Positions 1 to 10,716 of a stretch of DNA of 64,000 nucleotides are shown here, in pieces (position 1 is the stretch's first letter; each line of letters starts with the position of its first letter). The notes beneath the pieces were generated by a model. That model was not told where the DNA came from and ran no database searches. It worked only from the letters and a program-made list of their open reading frames with translations. The position numbers and the translations under genes were made by a program. This stretch comes from Microdochium bolleyi (taxonomy: Eukaryota; Ascomycota; Sordariomycetes; Xylariales; Microdochiaceae), in NCBI GenBank assembly GCA_001566295.1, contig KQ964245.1:3043524-3107523 (forward strand). Direction: 5' to 3'.

Positions 1-276
1 AAGCCCACAGAGCTAGCTTCAACCTTGCCCTCTGCTACAAGAACCCACATCAGCGGCAACTCTGCGCCTGCCGCTCTGCCGGACACGACAACTGAGGTCA
101 TCAGCTGCTGCCCGCATTGCCCTCGAGCTCCATCAGCTCGCCGCGGCCGGCTCTTCCGCGACAAGATTTTAACCCCAATCGGCTTCATTCGCCTACAACT
201 CGTTCACCGACCCAGGACTACCGTCAGAGACCACCCGGACTAGGCCTCACAGCTGCAGCCTCCGGCGACCGCCAGC

Positions 277-1460
277 ATGTTTGACATACTCCCCAATTTC
301 TTGTCGTAAGTTGATCCGACCACCACCAGGAGACACGACAGGTCAGTGATCAGCTCTTCTAACAAATCGCAATCCACCACAGCTCGATCGCATCGTTCCT
401 CTTCCCGCTGTTCGCATCGTACAAGGCCCTCAAGACATCCGACCCGTCCCAGCTGACGCCATGGCTCATGTACTGGTCCGTTCTGTCGGTCGTCGTGCTG
501 GTTGAGAGTTGGACCTCTTTCATCCTTTTCTGGGTCCCGTTCTATGCCTACATGCGCCTCTTTTTCCTCCTGTACCTCGTCCTGCCGCAGACTCAGGGTG
601 CCAAGCACATCTACGACACCTACATTTATCCATACCTCGAGGAGAACGAGGTCGCCATCGAAGAGTTCATCGCGACCTCTCATGACCGGCTCAGAGCAGC
701 CGGCTTAGCATACTTGCAGCAGGCCATAGAGTGGTTTAGGATCAACGTCCTCGGCATGGCACCCTCCGAAGTACCAGCGGAGGCGCCGCGCCGTGCCAGC
801 GAGGCGCCGCAGGGCTACACGCAAGCGCTGCTTGCTAGATTCAGCGTGCCTGCGACGAAATGGGCAGCAGACAACGCGGGCGCGGCAGGACACGACTTCT
901 TCAACCTGCTCGCAGGTGCCGTCAGTGCAGCTGCTTCCGGGGCTGCTGGCTCGGGTAGTGCGCCCTCAGCAGCGAGACGGGCGCCCGGCCAGACTGGCAG
1001 TCTGATCCCGCAGAACATCAGCGGCGAGCAGGAGAAGATGTCGTTCATCGCTGCGCAAAGAGAGCGTCTCAACTTTGTCCTGGGCGCACTCGACAAGGAG
1101 GCTGCCGAGATCGAGAGGAGTCGCGGTGGATACGCCAAGGGAGGCGACCTCCGGCCCAGCAGCATTAGTCTCGATGGCACCGCTGCCGACAATGGAGCCT
1201 CGCGACCTCCAAGTGGCGGCAGTGTTTGGAGTGCCCTGAGCAAGTCGCGCAGCGAAGTGGACTTTGAGAAGATCGACGCCGAGAGCGGGGCGGAGGACGA
1301 GAACGGCATGCGGCGACGTGCGCAGCAGGCTGCTGGTCAAGAAACACCTGGCGTCAGCGGCAAGGCGTGGAACTTCCTCGGCTTTGGCACGACGACAACT
1401 GGGGAAGCTACACCACGAGCCGACGATGGCTCTGGTCGTAGCTCCGGGTTCAGCAAATAG
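277..1460 (+). CDS. TB2/DP1/HVA22 (Yop1/REEP-like) family membrane protein
   Basis: Predicted ER-tubule-shaping membrane protein. Two exons: 277-305 and 383-1460, with a GTAAGT...CAG intron of 77 bases that carries a TTCTAAC branch site. The spliced protein has 368 residues. The start was chosen because the 10-residue first exon joins in phase to the hydrophobic hairpin region (SIASFLFPLFASYKAL, then a second hydrophobic stretch through WTSFILFWVPFYAYMRLFFL), which is the TB2/DP1/HVA22 signature, followed by LPQTQGAKHIYDTYIYP. Beyond about residue 130 the protein is a long polar Ala/Ser/Gly-rich tail of some 240 residues, typical of Pezizomycotina members and absent from yeast Yop1. Family assignment is firm. 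The function (membrane curvature in the ER) is inferred from the family. Confidence 0.88.
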
Positions 1461-2150
1461 GCTAGCTCTGTGTGGTGTCGGACAGGGTTAAAACATAGCC
1501 TACAGGCCTCGCCCTTCCCTAAAAATCATATTTTAAAGCACACATACAGTTATATTTTTGTGTGAACAAAGTACATGATTCATGCATGTTTGTGTGTCAC
1601 AGTGTCGGCAACGGCCAAGAGGCCACGACTGGATGCACATGTTCAGTACATGATCAAAATGGAATCCCAAACACGAGTGATGAGGTTGTAGAGGTGGTAT
1701 TGTGCGCATCTTATGGTACAAACAGATCTAAGTAGTCTGTCTAGGTGGCTCCCGCGCGCAGACTTATGCTGGAGTGTATGGTACAAATAGCTCTGCGCGG
1801 ATTCTTCGTTTGATGGTCGTATAAGTAGCGGTTGGCTCGTTTCTTCTCGGCCAAACGCAGAGGCAGCAGTCCCTCCGCTTGCTCCTGGGCCTGGGCCTGC
1901 ACTGGTTCAGGCTCGACCAGCTTGGCACCCTGTGGGCTCTAGACGTCCGCTATGTAACATCTCGAGATATGGAAGCTTTGATGGCACGGAGGCTCATCGC
2001 TCCAGGACGCTGCGCTCTACATGTGTGAGTGATGAGTGAGACACACAGATCGAGAGAAGCCAACCTCCCAGTCGTTGTGAATGTTTCCACAAACGCCCGA
2101 TACTCTTTTGGTGTTACTACATTCATCTTCTACACCACCCACCTGCCTCC
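1461..2150. other. Intergenic, convergent 3' regions
   Basis: Lies between the convergent HVA22-family gene and MGM101. Somewhat AT-rich near 1520-1720, as expected for 3' untranslated and polyadenylation regions. No gene or repeat was supported. Confidence 0.5.
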
Positions 2151-3192
2151 TTACAGGAAGGCACCGCCGCTGCTGGCACCACCGCCACCGCCGCCGCCGG
2201 CGCTCTTCTTGAACGGGTAACGCACCTCGTCGTCCTTGCGGAGCCAGATCTGGCGCTTCTTCTTGGTGGTCGCGTGCTCGACCCAGACCTGCTGGGCGTG
2301 GGACTTCATGAAGCCACGGATGAAGCGCGGATCCCACAGCTCCGACGCGATGCCGAGGTCCTTGCAGCACCGCATCAGCGCGTTGCTCTTGCAACCCTCC
2401 GCTGCGGTGGAGACACCGTCGTCGGAGAAGTACTGCTGCTCGCCGCGGGCCTGGGCTACGAATCTGTTTTGTCCAAAAGGGGATGTGTTAGTTTATGCAG
2501 ATAGACAGCGCGGGCTTCAGGCTGGCGAGGTGCTGCGGAGTCGATGAGATAGAGAAAGAGACAGAGAGAGAGACTTACCGCCCGTGAACGACTAGCGCGT
2601 ACTCCCGCGTCACCAGCCTCTCCTGGACCATCAGCTGCCCCCTCGGCGCGAGGCCCCACGCTCCCGGCCCGAACGCGTTGTTCAGGATCCGCCGGTACTT
2701 GATCTCGGGCAGGTATATTATGCCGTCGGGCTTGACCTCGACGTCCTCCGGGTCGATTGGCGCCATGAGCACCTGCGACACCTCCGCCGGGAAGGCGTTT
2801 GTGCCGAGGCCGTGGTACGACGAGGACCAGTCGATTGTGTCGCCGTTCTGGCCCGGCGGGGCGCCGCCGAGCTGATCTGAGGTCGTCGAGTCGGCGCCGC
2901 TGAGGGCGGAGGGCGTCCCGAAGCCCGGCGCATCGGGGATGTGCTCGCCCGTGGTCTGCCCGAGGGGTGTGCGGGGGGTGGTGGTGGTCTTGCTGGACGC
3001 GGCCTTGGCTGCTGTCGCTGCTGCCCTGGGGGCTGTTGATCTCGGCGTCGCTGAGGGCTTGGTGGCTGCGCTGCTGCTAGCAGCAGGATAGGCTCGCGGC
3101 TTGGTCGCCGAGGTGGCGTGGCGGACTTGCATCCGGATGCATATCGAGCGGGCAGCGGCCCGGAGGGGCTGGAGGGATCTTGTCGGTATCAT
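2151..3192 (-). CDS. MGM101: Mitochondrial genome maintenance protein MGM101
   Basis: Rad52-related single-strand-annealing protein for recombination and repair of mtDNA in the matrix nucleoid. Two exons on the minus strand: 3192-2579 and 2463-2151. The 115-base GTAAGT...CAG intron contains a purine/pyrimidine (GA/CT) run and an ACTAAC branch site. Protein 308 residues. The start at 3192 gives an Arg/Ser-rich, acid-free presequence (MIPTRSLQPLRAAARS), as expected for matrix import. A Ser/Thr/Ala linker follows. The conserved core runs from DWSSSYHGLG through FGPGAWGLAPRG to the C-terminal WDPRFIRGFMKSHAQQVWVE block, the Mgm101 family signature. The last 15 residues are a Gly/Ser run. Confidence 0.93.
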
Positions 3193-3744
3193 GGCGGCTT
3201 GTCTTGTGTCCTCCGCCCAGGTGATGTGTGATGTACGGGAGTGGGTGGCGGGACCAGATCTTGTGGTGCGCAAATGCTGATTCTTGAACAGCGTGGTGTA
3301 GCTGTGATTGTCCTAGCACAGGTAGCGCGGTGGAAGTTCTGTGTCGCAGCATGGAGCTTGGGCGTGCCTGATAAGGTCAAGCTGCGCTGCGATAAGGATC
3401 TTGGAGGTTGCGTCACGACCGTTCCCGAGGTCGTTTGCAGCGAGCTCTTGAGCTTCGAGAGTTCCCCTATGGTGAACAGGCAAACACTGCCAGTGTCGAG
3501 ATCTGCAAATGGATAGACGCAGGGATGCTGAATATCTACCTCTCTGCTATAGATGCGCTACCGAGCACTTTGTAGTAAATGTGCATGCAATTTTGTTGCA
3601 CGAGCTTCCTGCGGAAGATCGCTCTCGAGGGAACCAGCCCCCGACAACGTCGAGGGCCAGAGGATCTGGGAACACCAATAATTTACATTCTAATGCATAA
3701 CGTACAGGTGCATCGCTACAACTAGAGTCACACGGAAACACCGC
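3193..3744. other. Intergenic, MGM101 upstream region and COA4-like 3' end
   Basis: Holds the MGM101 promoter and 5' leader and the 3' end of the next minus-strand gene. No further gene or repeat is visible. Confidence 0.5.
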
Positions 3745-4125
3745 CTAAGCGTCTTTGGTTGATGTCCGTTGGTCGTTGTTGTGCCTTTTCCAGCACTCCT
3801 TGAACGTGGCCATCTGCGAAACCGAACGGTCAGTGTCTGTCGCACAAATCTGTCTGTCGTTTGAGAGACTTGCCTCTTGTGTGCACTGCCGCCAGTCCTT
3901 CTTGTCAAAGTAGCAGTCGGTCAGTTTCGCGTTCTCGTCGGCACAGCCGGTGCTGAAGATGCGCTTGTCCCTACCACAGTCGTGAGTCAGAGTGTAAGCG
4001 ATCTGCCGAGAGGCTGGTCCTGCCGCAGCCGGCCTGCAGGGGAACACAAGGTCTACATACCACTCGTCTGGTTCATCGTCATCTGGCGCAGTGTTCTGCG
4101 CAGTATCGCTTTCGTCTCTGGACAT
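3745..4125 (-). CDS. Twin CX9C mitochondrial protein, COA4/CMC3-like
   Basis: Small intermembrane-space CHCH protein, likely the fungal counterpart of cytochrome c oxidase assembly factor 4 (yeast Cmc3). Three exons: 4125-4061, 3970-3874, 3813-3745. Protein 76 residues. Four cysteines at 31, 41, 51 and 61 form two exact CX9C motifs, the Mia40-import signature. The block DWRQC...FKECW matches the remembered COA4 pattern (DWRQC...FKDCM), and an acidic N-terminus precedes it. Intron 1 is GTATGT...TAG (90 bases). Intron 2 (3873-3814, 60 bases) has a GC donor, GCAAGT, with an ACTGAC branch site. Without it the second CX9C spacing is lost. The start ATG at 4125 is the only one that leaves the acidic leader. 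Divergent from biotin ligase. Confidence 0.82.
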   Translation of the reverse strand: MSRDESDTAQNTAPDDDEPDEWYVDLVFPCRPAAAGPASRQIAYTLTHDCGRDKRIFSTGCADENAKLTDCYFDKKDWRQCTQEASLSNDRQICATDTDRSVSQMATFKECWKRHNNDQRTSTKDA

Positions 4126-4486
4126 GTTTTCCTGATGCTGCGCCGTTGTGATGCCCTGGCAGTGTTCAAGATAGCCTGCGTGTTTCAGTGGGAAGAGGCT
4201 ACTTTCGGCTAGCAGTGGCAGGTTCGCTCGGCAGCCGGAGTGGTGAGCTGCTGGCCCCAACGCAACAATTGGACCTTTGAACTCAAGCTCGACAAACACT
4301 CCAGGCCATGCCAGCCACGCACAGGCTCAGCCGGCCACGACCTTCTTCCCACTGCTTCCACCTGTAGGCCTCACTGTCTCATCCGGGCCCCATAAAGAGG
4401 ATTTCCTCGACGTTCCCCGCCCTGCAATTCATCCTCATCTGGACAACAACCGGAGCTGGGAAGCTCCAGGACCCTGTGGCCCCGCC
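4126..4486. promoter_or_regulatory. Divergent promoter between COA4-like and biotin ligase genes
   Basis: A 361-base region separates the two divergent starts (4125 minus, 4487 plus), so both promoters must lie here. The biotin ligase reading frame stays open back to an in-frame ATG at 4277, so part of this region could be coding. No TATA box stands out. Confidence 0.5.
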
Positions 4487-6511
4487 ATGGCATCTCGCAA
4501 GCTCAACGTGCTTGTCTACACAGGCAGCGGCAGCACTGTCGAATCTGTCAAGCATGCCTTGTTCTCCCTGCGCCGCCTGCTCTCTCCCAACTATGCAGTC
4601 ATTCCGGTGACCGAGGCTGCCATCCTCAAAGAGCCTTGGACCTCCACCTGCGCCCTCCTCGTCTTCCCTGGCGGGGCTGACCTCGGCTACTGCAAGGTAC
4701 TCAACGGACCAGGCAATTCCATCATCAAGCAATACGTCCGCGCTGGCGGGGCGTACCTGGGCTTCTGTGCCGGCGGTTACTACGGCAGCAAGAAGTGCGA
4801 GTTTGAAGTCGGCGACAAGCATTTGGAAGTTGTCGGATCCCGAGAGCTCGCCTTTTATCCGGGCACGGCACGCGGTGGAGCTTTCAAAGGCTTTCGGTAC
4901 CAAAGTGAGAGTGGCGCAAGGGCGGTCCGGATCCTTACTAACAAGCACGCCTTCAAGAGTGCTGGAGCCGTCCCGGACGAATTCACATCATACTACAATG
5001 GCGGCTCTGTCTTTGTGACACCTGCCGAGGGCACAGATGTGGAAGTTCTCGCGACCTATGGAGACGATATCGACGTTGATGGAGGTGAAAGCAAAGCCGC
5101 CGTTGTCTACTGCAAGGTTGGTCTCGGATCTGCTGTCCTGACGGGGCCTCATCCAGAGTTTTCCGCCGTCAATCTGAGTCCTCAACACAGCGTCCCGGGA
5201 TACAATGAGCTTATTGCAGCAGTCCGGGCTTCTGACCAGACTAGGACCGACTTCCTCAAGGCTTGCTTGACGAAGCTGGGCCTCGAAGTAAGCCAAAGCA
5301 CTTCAAACACCCCATCACTCTCGAAACTCCACTTATCATGCATCAACAGCCCGGACGTGGACGACCTCGTGTGCACCTTTGACGACATAATGTCGAAAGA
5401 AGATGGCGAAGACTTCATAAAGGGCGAACAAGACACCTTCCACTTGGAGAAGCATCACACGCGGTGGTCGGTCAACGGTCTCAAGCACGCGCTACCCACG
5501 ACTGCAGAATCCGCCACCGAGACCACCGCTGACATCGAGGTCGGGACGATCGATTACAGTACGATAATAAAAAATGTGGTTATTCACGACGAGGCATGGC
5601 CTGAGCCCAAGGAGACTCCGTATTTCAACCACGCTGCGTACTACGCTGGTCTCCGGGACGCAAGGAAAAAGGATATCCGGGGAGAGAACTGGGGAGATCA
5701 CTTGTTATATGGCGAAGTTGTTACCAGCACCAACACGCTTCTCGAGAAGAACCACAGTTTGCTCTCAAAACTTCCTTCCGGGTTCACCTTCACGGCCACC
5801 ACATCTGTCGCAGCTCGGGGCCGAGGTTCCAATGTTTGGATAGCTCCTCCCGGATCTCTTCTGTTTTCCGTTGTGATCAACCACCCCGCTCAAATCGCTG
5901 CGACGCGGCCCATCGTTTTCATACAGTATCTTTCGGCCATCGCCGTCATACAAGCCATCAAGTCATACGGGAAGGGCTACGAAACCCTCCCAGTCAAGCT
6001 GAAATGGCCCAATGACATCTACGCGGCCGACCCCCGGAGCACTTCGGCGACACCATCATACGTCAAGATCGGGGGCATTCTCGCGAACTGTGCATACTCG
6101 TCGGGGAATTACCAGGTCGTTCTTGGCATTGGTCTCAACACAACCAATGGAAAGCCGACGACGTCTTTGGACGCGCTCTTGCCCAAGCACCTGCCACCAT
6201 TCAGCGTTGAGAGGCTCCTGGCCCGTTTGGTCACCCGGATGGAAGTTCTCTACAGAGATTTCGTCCAACAAGGGTTCACTAGGGATATGGAGGGCGCATA
6301 CTACGACAGCTGGCTTCATGGCAATCAGGTTGTCACGCTTGAGCAGGAAGCAGGGGCGCGAGCGAAGATCGTGGGCATCACAAGAGACTGGGGCATGCTC
6401 ATGGCGCAGGAGCTCGATAGAGCTGACAAGCCGACCGGAAAGATGTGGGCATTGCAGAGCGATGAGAATAGCTTTGACTTCTTCAAGGGGCTGGTCAAGC
6501 GGAAAATATGA
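4487..6511 (+). CDS. BPL1: Biotin--[acetyl-CoA carboxylase/pyruvate carboxylase] ligase
   Basis: Attaches biotin to carboxylases through biotinyl-5'-AMP. Single exon, 674 residues from the ATG at 4487, which has a good context (cccgccATGG) and begins the conserved MASRKLNVLVYTGSG start. The N-terminal half is the glutamine-amidotransferase-like BPL_N domain (FPGGADLGY, then YLGFCAGGYYGS). The C-terminal catalytic domain carries the biotinyl-AMP loop GRGSNVW at residues 445-451, KWPND at 506-510 and KIGGILAN from 527. The size fits fungal and yeast Bpl1. The frame is open upstream to 4277, which would add 70 mostly polar residues without a clear targeting signal, so the shorter form is preferred. 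Confidence 0.94.
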   Translation: MASRKLNVLVYTGSGSTVESVKHALFSLRRLLSPNYAVIPVTEAAILKEPWTSTCALLVFPGGADLGYCKVLNGPGNSIIKQYVRAGGAYLGFCAGGYYGSKKCEFEVGDKHLEVVGSRELAFYPGTARGGAFKGFRYQSESGARAVRILTNKHAFKSAGAVPDEFTSYYNGGSVFVTPAEGTDVEVLATYGDDIDVDGGESKAAVVYCKVGLGSAVLTGPHPEFSAVNLSPQHSVPGYNELIAAVRASDQTRTDFLKACLTKLGLEVSQSTSNTPSLSKLHLSCINSPDVDDLVCTFDDIMSKEDGEDFIKGEQDTFHLEKHHTRWSVNGLKHALPTTAESATETTADIEVGTIDYSTIIKNVVIHDEAWPEPKETPYFNHAAYYAGLRDARKKDIRGENWGDHLLYGEVVTSTNTLLEKNHSLLSKLPSGFTFTATTSVAARGRGSNVWIAPPGSLLFSVVINHPAQIAATRPIVFIQYLSAIAVIQAIKSYGKGYETLPVKLKWPNDIYAADPRSTSATPSYVKIGGILANCAYSSGNYQVVLGIGLNTTNGKPTTSLDALLPKHLPPFSVERLLARLVTRMEVLYRDFVQQGFTRDMEGAYYDSWLHGNQVVTLEQEAGARAKIVGITRDWGMLMAQELDRADKPTGKMWALQSDENSFDFFKGLVKRKI

Positions 6512-8188
6512 GGCCATGTAAAGTGGCCTGACCTCCACGGGGTCGAACATTACAAGGGGTGAGGAGAACACGAAACCCGTCCGAGTCAAGATGTTGTGAG
6601 TGAACAACACCTCGAGCGGCCCTGCTACGGCTGTGCCCACGCCTAACGTATGTAGCGCGCCACACAACAAACTCGTTTTGTGGGACTTGTGGTAGAGGGG
6701 CAGCGCCGAACACTAGAATGCGAGCTCGAATGCGGTCTGTGCTGTAATCTTGTCCGATGTGTACCAGGGCATTGGGGCAAGGGATATTTCATTGTTGCAA
6801 GAGCGGCATGCTGTCGTATTGGGCAGGGCATGGTGAGATTGAGAGTGTCGATAAGCAGGAAAACGCCCTGGCATTCAGATCCTACCCAGGTGAACATGGT
6901 CGCATGTGGCTGCGATAGCAGAGCGTGATAAGCTCTGACTGACGTCCGCCCGGGCGTGCATGCACCGGGGGGGGGGGGGGGGGGGAGCTGCCCTGCCCTG
7001 ATTGGCATCCTTGGCTGGCGACGACGTCTGCCCAGGCCCCGGATAATAAGGTCCCGAAACCCTTGTCGGCTTGCAGAAGACAATCACGGAGTTACTCCCT
7101 ACTGCGTATGACAGCGTCGCACTGAGAAGGACTAGGCTTCTGAGCTCCGTTGGGAACCCGACCCTAGACAGTACCCGAGGTACCTGCATCCCGGCCTGCC
7201 ATCCCGGATTCATGCACCAAACTCGTCGTCATGCGAGATGGAAGCCTCGCAGCCCCGGCAGGATCTTCTAGGCCGATTCGCGTTGGGTCGCAGACACCAG
7301 GCTCAACCGGCCCGCCACCACAGAAGAATGGGGTTCGTCTTCTGCAGCCAAGCTAAAGATAAACACACAAAGAGGGTCGAGGCACGGCTGCGTGCGCGTC
7401 AAGTGACGATCTGTGCTGTCAGCTGCGGCCGAGCGGGTCGCAGAGAGCCGATGGCGACGGTTCACTCGACCCGCTGGCGTGCCTGCCGGCTGAGCCGTTC
7501 TGGCGTCCTCAAGAAGTTTGAGCAGCAAAACGAAACGCTCGTGGCGGGCTCGGAGGAGCGTCAGGCCGCAGCCGGCGACCTCGATGGAATACGGGGTCGT
7601 GAACTGTCCTTAGCTGGAACAGTGCTAGACAGAGGTCCAGAACCCACTTGGTGACAGGTCCGGGATCAACTTGGGCTGCTTAGCCAGGGGCAACAGCCAT
7701 TATCTGCCCCATCGATGCAGTCTTCTGTCGTGCCGGAGAGACACGCGGACTTTTGTCTCGTCTGTCAGGGTCCACTCCGCTATCACCACCGCCAGGCTCA
7801 CCATCACCACCCAACCCGCGCCACTTCTCGATAGTGCACGAGCTAACTTAGGCACTCCGTCGGATCCGTATCCTGCTCCCAACTGCAGACGAACATCCAC
7901 GATGCTCCACCGATGCAGAGATTTGCAGGGGTGGGACTCGAGAGTCGAGACAGGAAGGCGAGGCGGCGACCGATCTCGTGTTGGACCAGGGGCCACCCCG
8001 GCTCGCACAGCCCACCCCCAGACTGATCCCTCCATACCCGGCCTTTTAATCATGGCTGCTCGCCGCGGGCAGGTTGTCCCAGCTGATCCTCTCTGTTTCG
8101 CTTCAGATTTTATTGCTTACAGAGGTTTACGACTCGTGGTGGACAGGGACGACGTTGTAATCGAAGGACGATATCCAGGCCGGCCACA
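6512..8188. other. Intergenic region with a poly-G tract
   Basis: 1.7 kb between biotin ligase and the cutinase gene. Contains a 19-base G run at 6967-6985. Several open frames of 80-180 codons on both strands look like random GC-rich frames: Arg/Ser/Pro-rich, no motif. No gene is supported. The last few hundred bases should hold the cutinase promoter. Confidence 0.5.
6967..6985 (+). repeat. Poly-G homopolymer, 19 bases
   Basis: Uninterrupted run of G read directly. On either strand it is a homopolymer prone to length error in sequencing. Confidence 0.9.
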
Positions 8189-9340
8189 ATGGTGTCGATG
8201 AAGAACAACACAAGGGTTGCCGCCGCGGCCGCCCTGCTCGCCAGCTCCGCAGTGGCCTCGGCTGTCGACGTCCCTCGCAGCGCCACCGAGCCTCGCCGGG
8301 CCGCGCCCGAGTGCGCCGACACGCACATCTTCCTCGCCCGCGGCAACAACGAGCCCTACCCCGGCCGCCAGGGCCAGCTCGTCGCCGCCATCTGCAAGGG
8401 CGTCGACAGCTGCGACTACGAGGACCTCCTCTACTCGGCAAAGTACACGGACCTGTACTGCCAGATTGTCTACGACGGCGTCATTGCCGGCCATCAGCAG
8501 CTCGCCGCCTACGCCAGCCGGTGTCCGAAGTCGAAGCTCATCCTCGGCGGCTACTCGGTCGGCAGCCAGATCGTCACCGACATCCTCGGCGGCGCCGGAG
8601 GCACCTTCTACAATGGCTGCGTCCAGCCCGAGGCCGCGCCCCTGCGCAGGGACACTGCGCCCGGCAACATGATCGCCGCTGTCCTTGTCTCCGGCAACGT
8701 CCGCCACACGGGCGGCCAGTCGTACAACACGGGCACGGGCTCCGGCATGTCCGGCCTGTTCCCGCGCGTCGGTGCACAGAAGGAGGCTCTCGACGGCTGG
8801 GCCGACATCCTTCGCGACGAGTGCATCGAGACGGACCCCATCTGCGGCAACAAGAAGCTCACCGACGGCGCCGTCCTCGGCGACCACCTCAACTACTTTG
8901 ACCGCCTCAACGGCAACTTCGCCTCGTGGGTGCAGAAGATGGCCAAGCTCGACACGGGCGGCACGTTCGTCACCGCGATCCCGACCTCCATCTCGGGCAC
9001 CGTGCAGGACTACGCCACCATCCCCAGCGGGACACCCACCGGCGGCGTCACCATGAGCCCGGACTGGACCAAGAGCACCGACGTGATCCCCGCGACACCT
9101 ACGACCGGCAAGGCCTCGAGCACGGCGGCCAGCTCTGGTGCGTCGTCGACGCCGGCGTCGTCCTCGCAGGCCCCATCCACGTCCGCATCGCCGTCCTCGA
9201 CGACGCCCCCGCAGACCAGCAACAACCAGAGCAACGTCGCGCCGACGAGCACGCCGCCGCCCAACGCCGCGGGGCGTCTCGCCAGCAGCGCCTGGGCTCT
9301 GGTCGCGGCCGGGCTCGGCGCGCTGGCCTTTGTCATGTAG
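8189..9340 (+). CDS. Secreted, GPI-anchored cutinase-family (CE5) serine esterase
   Basis: Single exon, 383 residues. An N-terminal signal peptide (hydrophobic Ala-rich stretch ending about residue 25) is followed by a cutinase/acetylxylan-esterase alpha/beta-hydrolase domain. The nucleophile is Ser123 in GYSVG. The likely triad partners are Asp216 in ETDPIC, with Cys either side, and His233 in GDHLNY. From about residue 285 a Ser/Thr/Pro/Ala-rich stalk of some 75 residues leads to a hydrophobic C-terminus (ALVAAGLGALAFVM) with small residues before it, a GPI-attachment signal. The enzyme would sit at the wall or membrane rather than diffuse. Substrate is not determinable here: cutin, acetylxylan or other esters. 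M1 or M4 could be the start. Confidence 0.88.
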   Translation: MVSMKNNTRVAAAAALLASSAVASAVDVPRSATEPRRAAPECADTHIFLARGNNEPYPGRQGQLVAAICKGVDSCDYEDLLYSAKYTDLYCQIVYDGVIAGHQQLAAYASRCPKSKLILGGYSVGSQIVTDILGGAGGTFYNGCVQPEAAPLRRDTAPGNMIAAVLVSGNVRHTGGQSYNTGTGSGMSGLFPRVGAQKEALDGWADILRDECIETDPICGNKKLTDGAVLGDHLNYFDRLNGNFASWVQKMAKLDTGGTFVTAIPTSISGTVQDYATIPSGTPTGGVTMSPDWTKSTDVIPATPTTGKASSTAASSGASSTPASSSQAPSTSASPSSTTPPQTSNNQSNVAPTSTPPPNAAGRLASSAWALVAAGLGALAFVM

Positions 9341-10716
9341 GCGCAGAACACGATGACCGACGACGAAATTGAGTGACGGGAGCGCTAGAATGAGGGAAGG
9401 GGACCAATCGGGCACCCGCGCACGCAGCGCACGCAGCAGGCTTTTCAATTTTGATTTCAATGTGTTTCCGGCATGGCATCCGCATCCGCACCCAGCGCCA
9501 TTGTTCCTGATTTTCTGTTCATCTTCATTGTTCTATTTCCCGGCAACGACAACAACAAGATACCAGTCTTCCAAACAATGTTCCAGCCTTCTCTCTCTCT
9601 CTCTCTCTCTCACGTACATATGCACGCGTTGTCGACAGCTACAACATAGACATGGCCGACACAGTTAGAACGAATAACGTTACATATAATAATAATCCGC
9701 TTTCGCTTCGCTTCGCCAGCCTCGGCTAACCGACTGACTGACCGACTGACGGGGTGATACTTGGCGTCGAGCTTGGTTTGCGTGTATCACGACGCGAGAA
9801 CACAAGAAATGTGCTTTTCGCAGCTGCCCGGCAAAGTTGAGTCAGCATCGAACCTCCAGGGGAGAGAGAGAGAGAGATTGTGTCGCCTTTGAGCCCTGGA
9901 TAGGTAGAAGTGACACCGCCCGCCTCCAGACATGTGACAAGAGCCTTTGTAGCGAGTATGAGCTCGCTCACAAAGAATCGCTCGCTCTTGCCTTCGAACG
10001 TGGCAAAGAGGGTTCTGAGTTTTGCGGGCAAAAGCATCATCGTAGAGTTCACCGGGATGTATTTCCCACGGCGAGAAGGAATCCTAGAGGCCCAGGTCAA
10101 GCTGTAAAGACGGACGGACGGTGCAAGACTATCCTAGTAGGCTTCGTTGATTTAGCAATTGCATTACTGCAAGAGGGTTTGATGATCAGTTAGTTCATCG
10201 GACGGTGCGAACGGGGGTCGTCTGAGAATCAGCTCAGCGATCATTGGGCTCGCGTCAAGTGCCGACAAAGAATGAAGCAGATGATAGCAGCAAGTTTAGA
10301 GGTCGCCATAGAAAGAGACGCGGTCATCTCACGAGCAGAGCGTGCGTGGCCGTGACCAGGGACAACAGGCAGGGGCATTGCCACTTTCGCCTCAGCACAG
10401 CTTGTGAGTATCTTACATTCGGTGCTGCTTGTGTCTTATACGACGACCGCAGGTCTCCTTGAAGGATTTGTTCACGCCACCAGGATGGTGCTAAATGTGT
10501 TCCATTTTTTCTATTGAACGTACCCCCCGATGTGCGTGTTGTTGAGTAGAGTGCCCCTGCGCTTGGTTGCCCCGTCTGTCCTATCTCCTCTTTGTATCTG
10601 TTCCGGCCACCACACTAACTGCCGAGAATGTTTCTCGCCATCGGCTCTACGATGTCCGTAGAGTTTGCGACTTGGCGAAATGACCAACTCGAGAATCGAG
10701 TCTTCACTGACCGGCT
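9341..10716. other. Intergenic region with a CT microsatellite
   Basis: 3' region of the cutinase gene and of the minus-strand orphan at 10717. Contains a CT repeat at 9591-9610 and a short GA run near 9862. A minus-strand frame of 124 codons at 9726-10100 has no recognisable motif and is not supported as a gene. Confidence 0.45.
9591..9610 (+). repeat. (CT)10 microsatellite
   Basis: Perfect dinucleotide run read directly, about 250 bases downstream of the cutinase stop codon. Confidence 0.9.

Noticed and set aside
7671..8201. 176-codon plus-strand frame just before the cutinase start
   Set aside because: Arg/Pro/Thr-rich random-looking frame overlapping the cutinase ATG; no motif.
8117..9460. 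447-codon minus-strand frame opposite the cutinase gene
   Set aside because: Mirror of a GC-rich gene: Arg/Gly/Ala/Val/Asp-rich translation without motifs. The plus strand has a full catalytic triad, signal peptide and GPI signal.
9726..10100. 124-codon minus-strand frame downstream of the cutinase
   Set aside because: Contains a translated GA/CT microsatellite and no recognisable domain.
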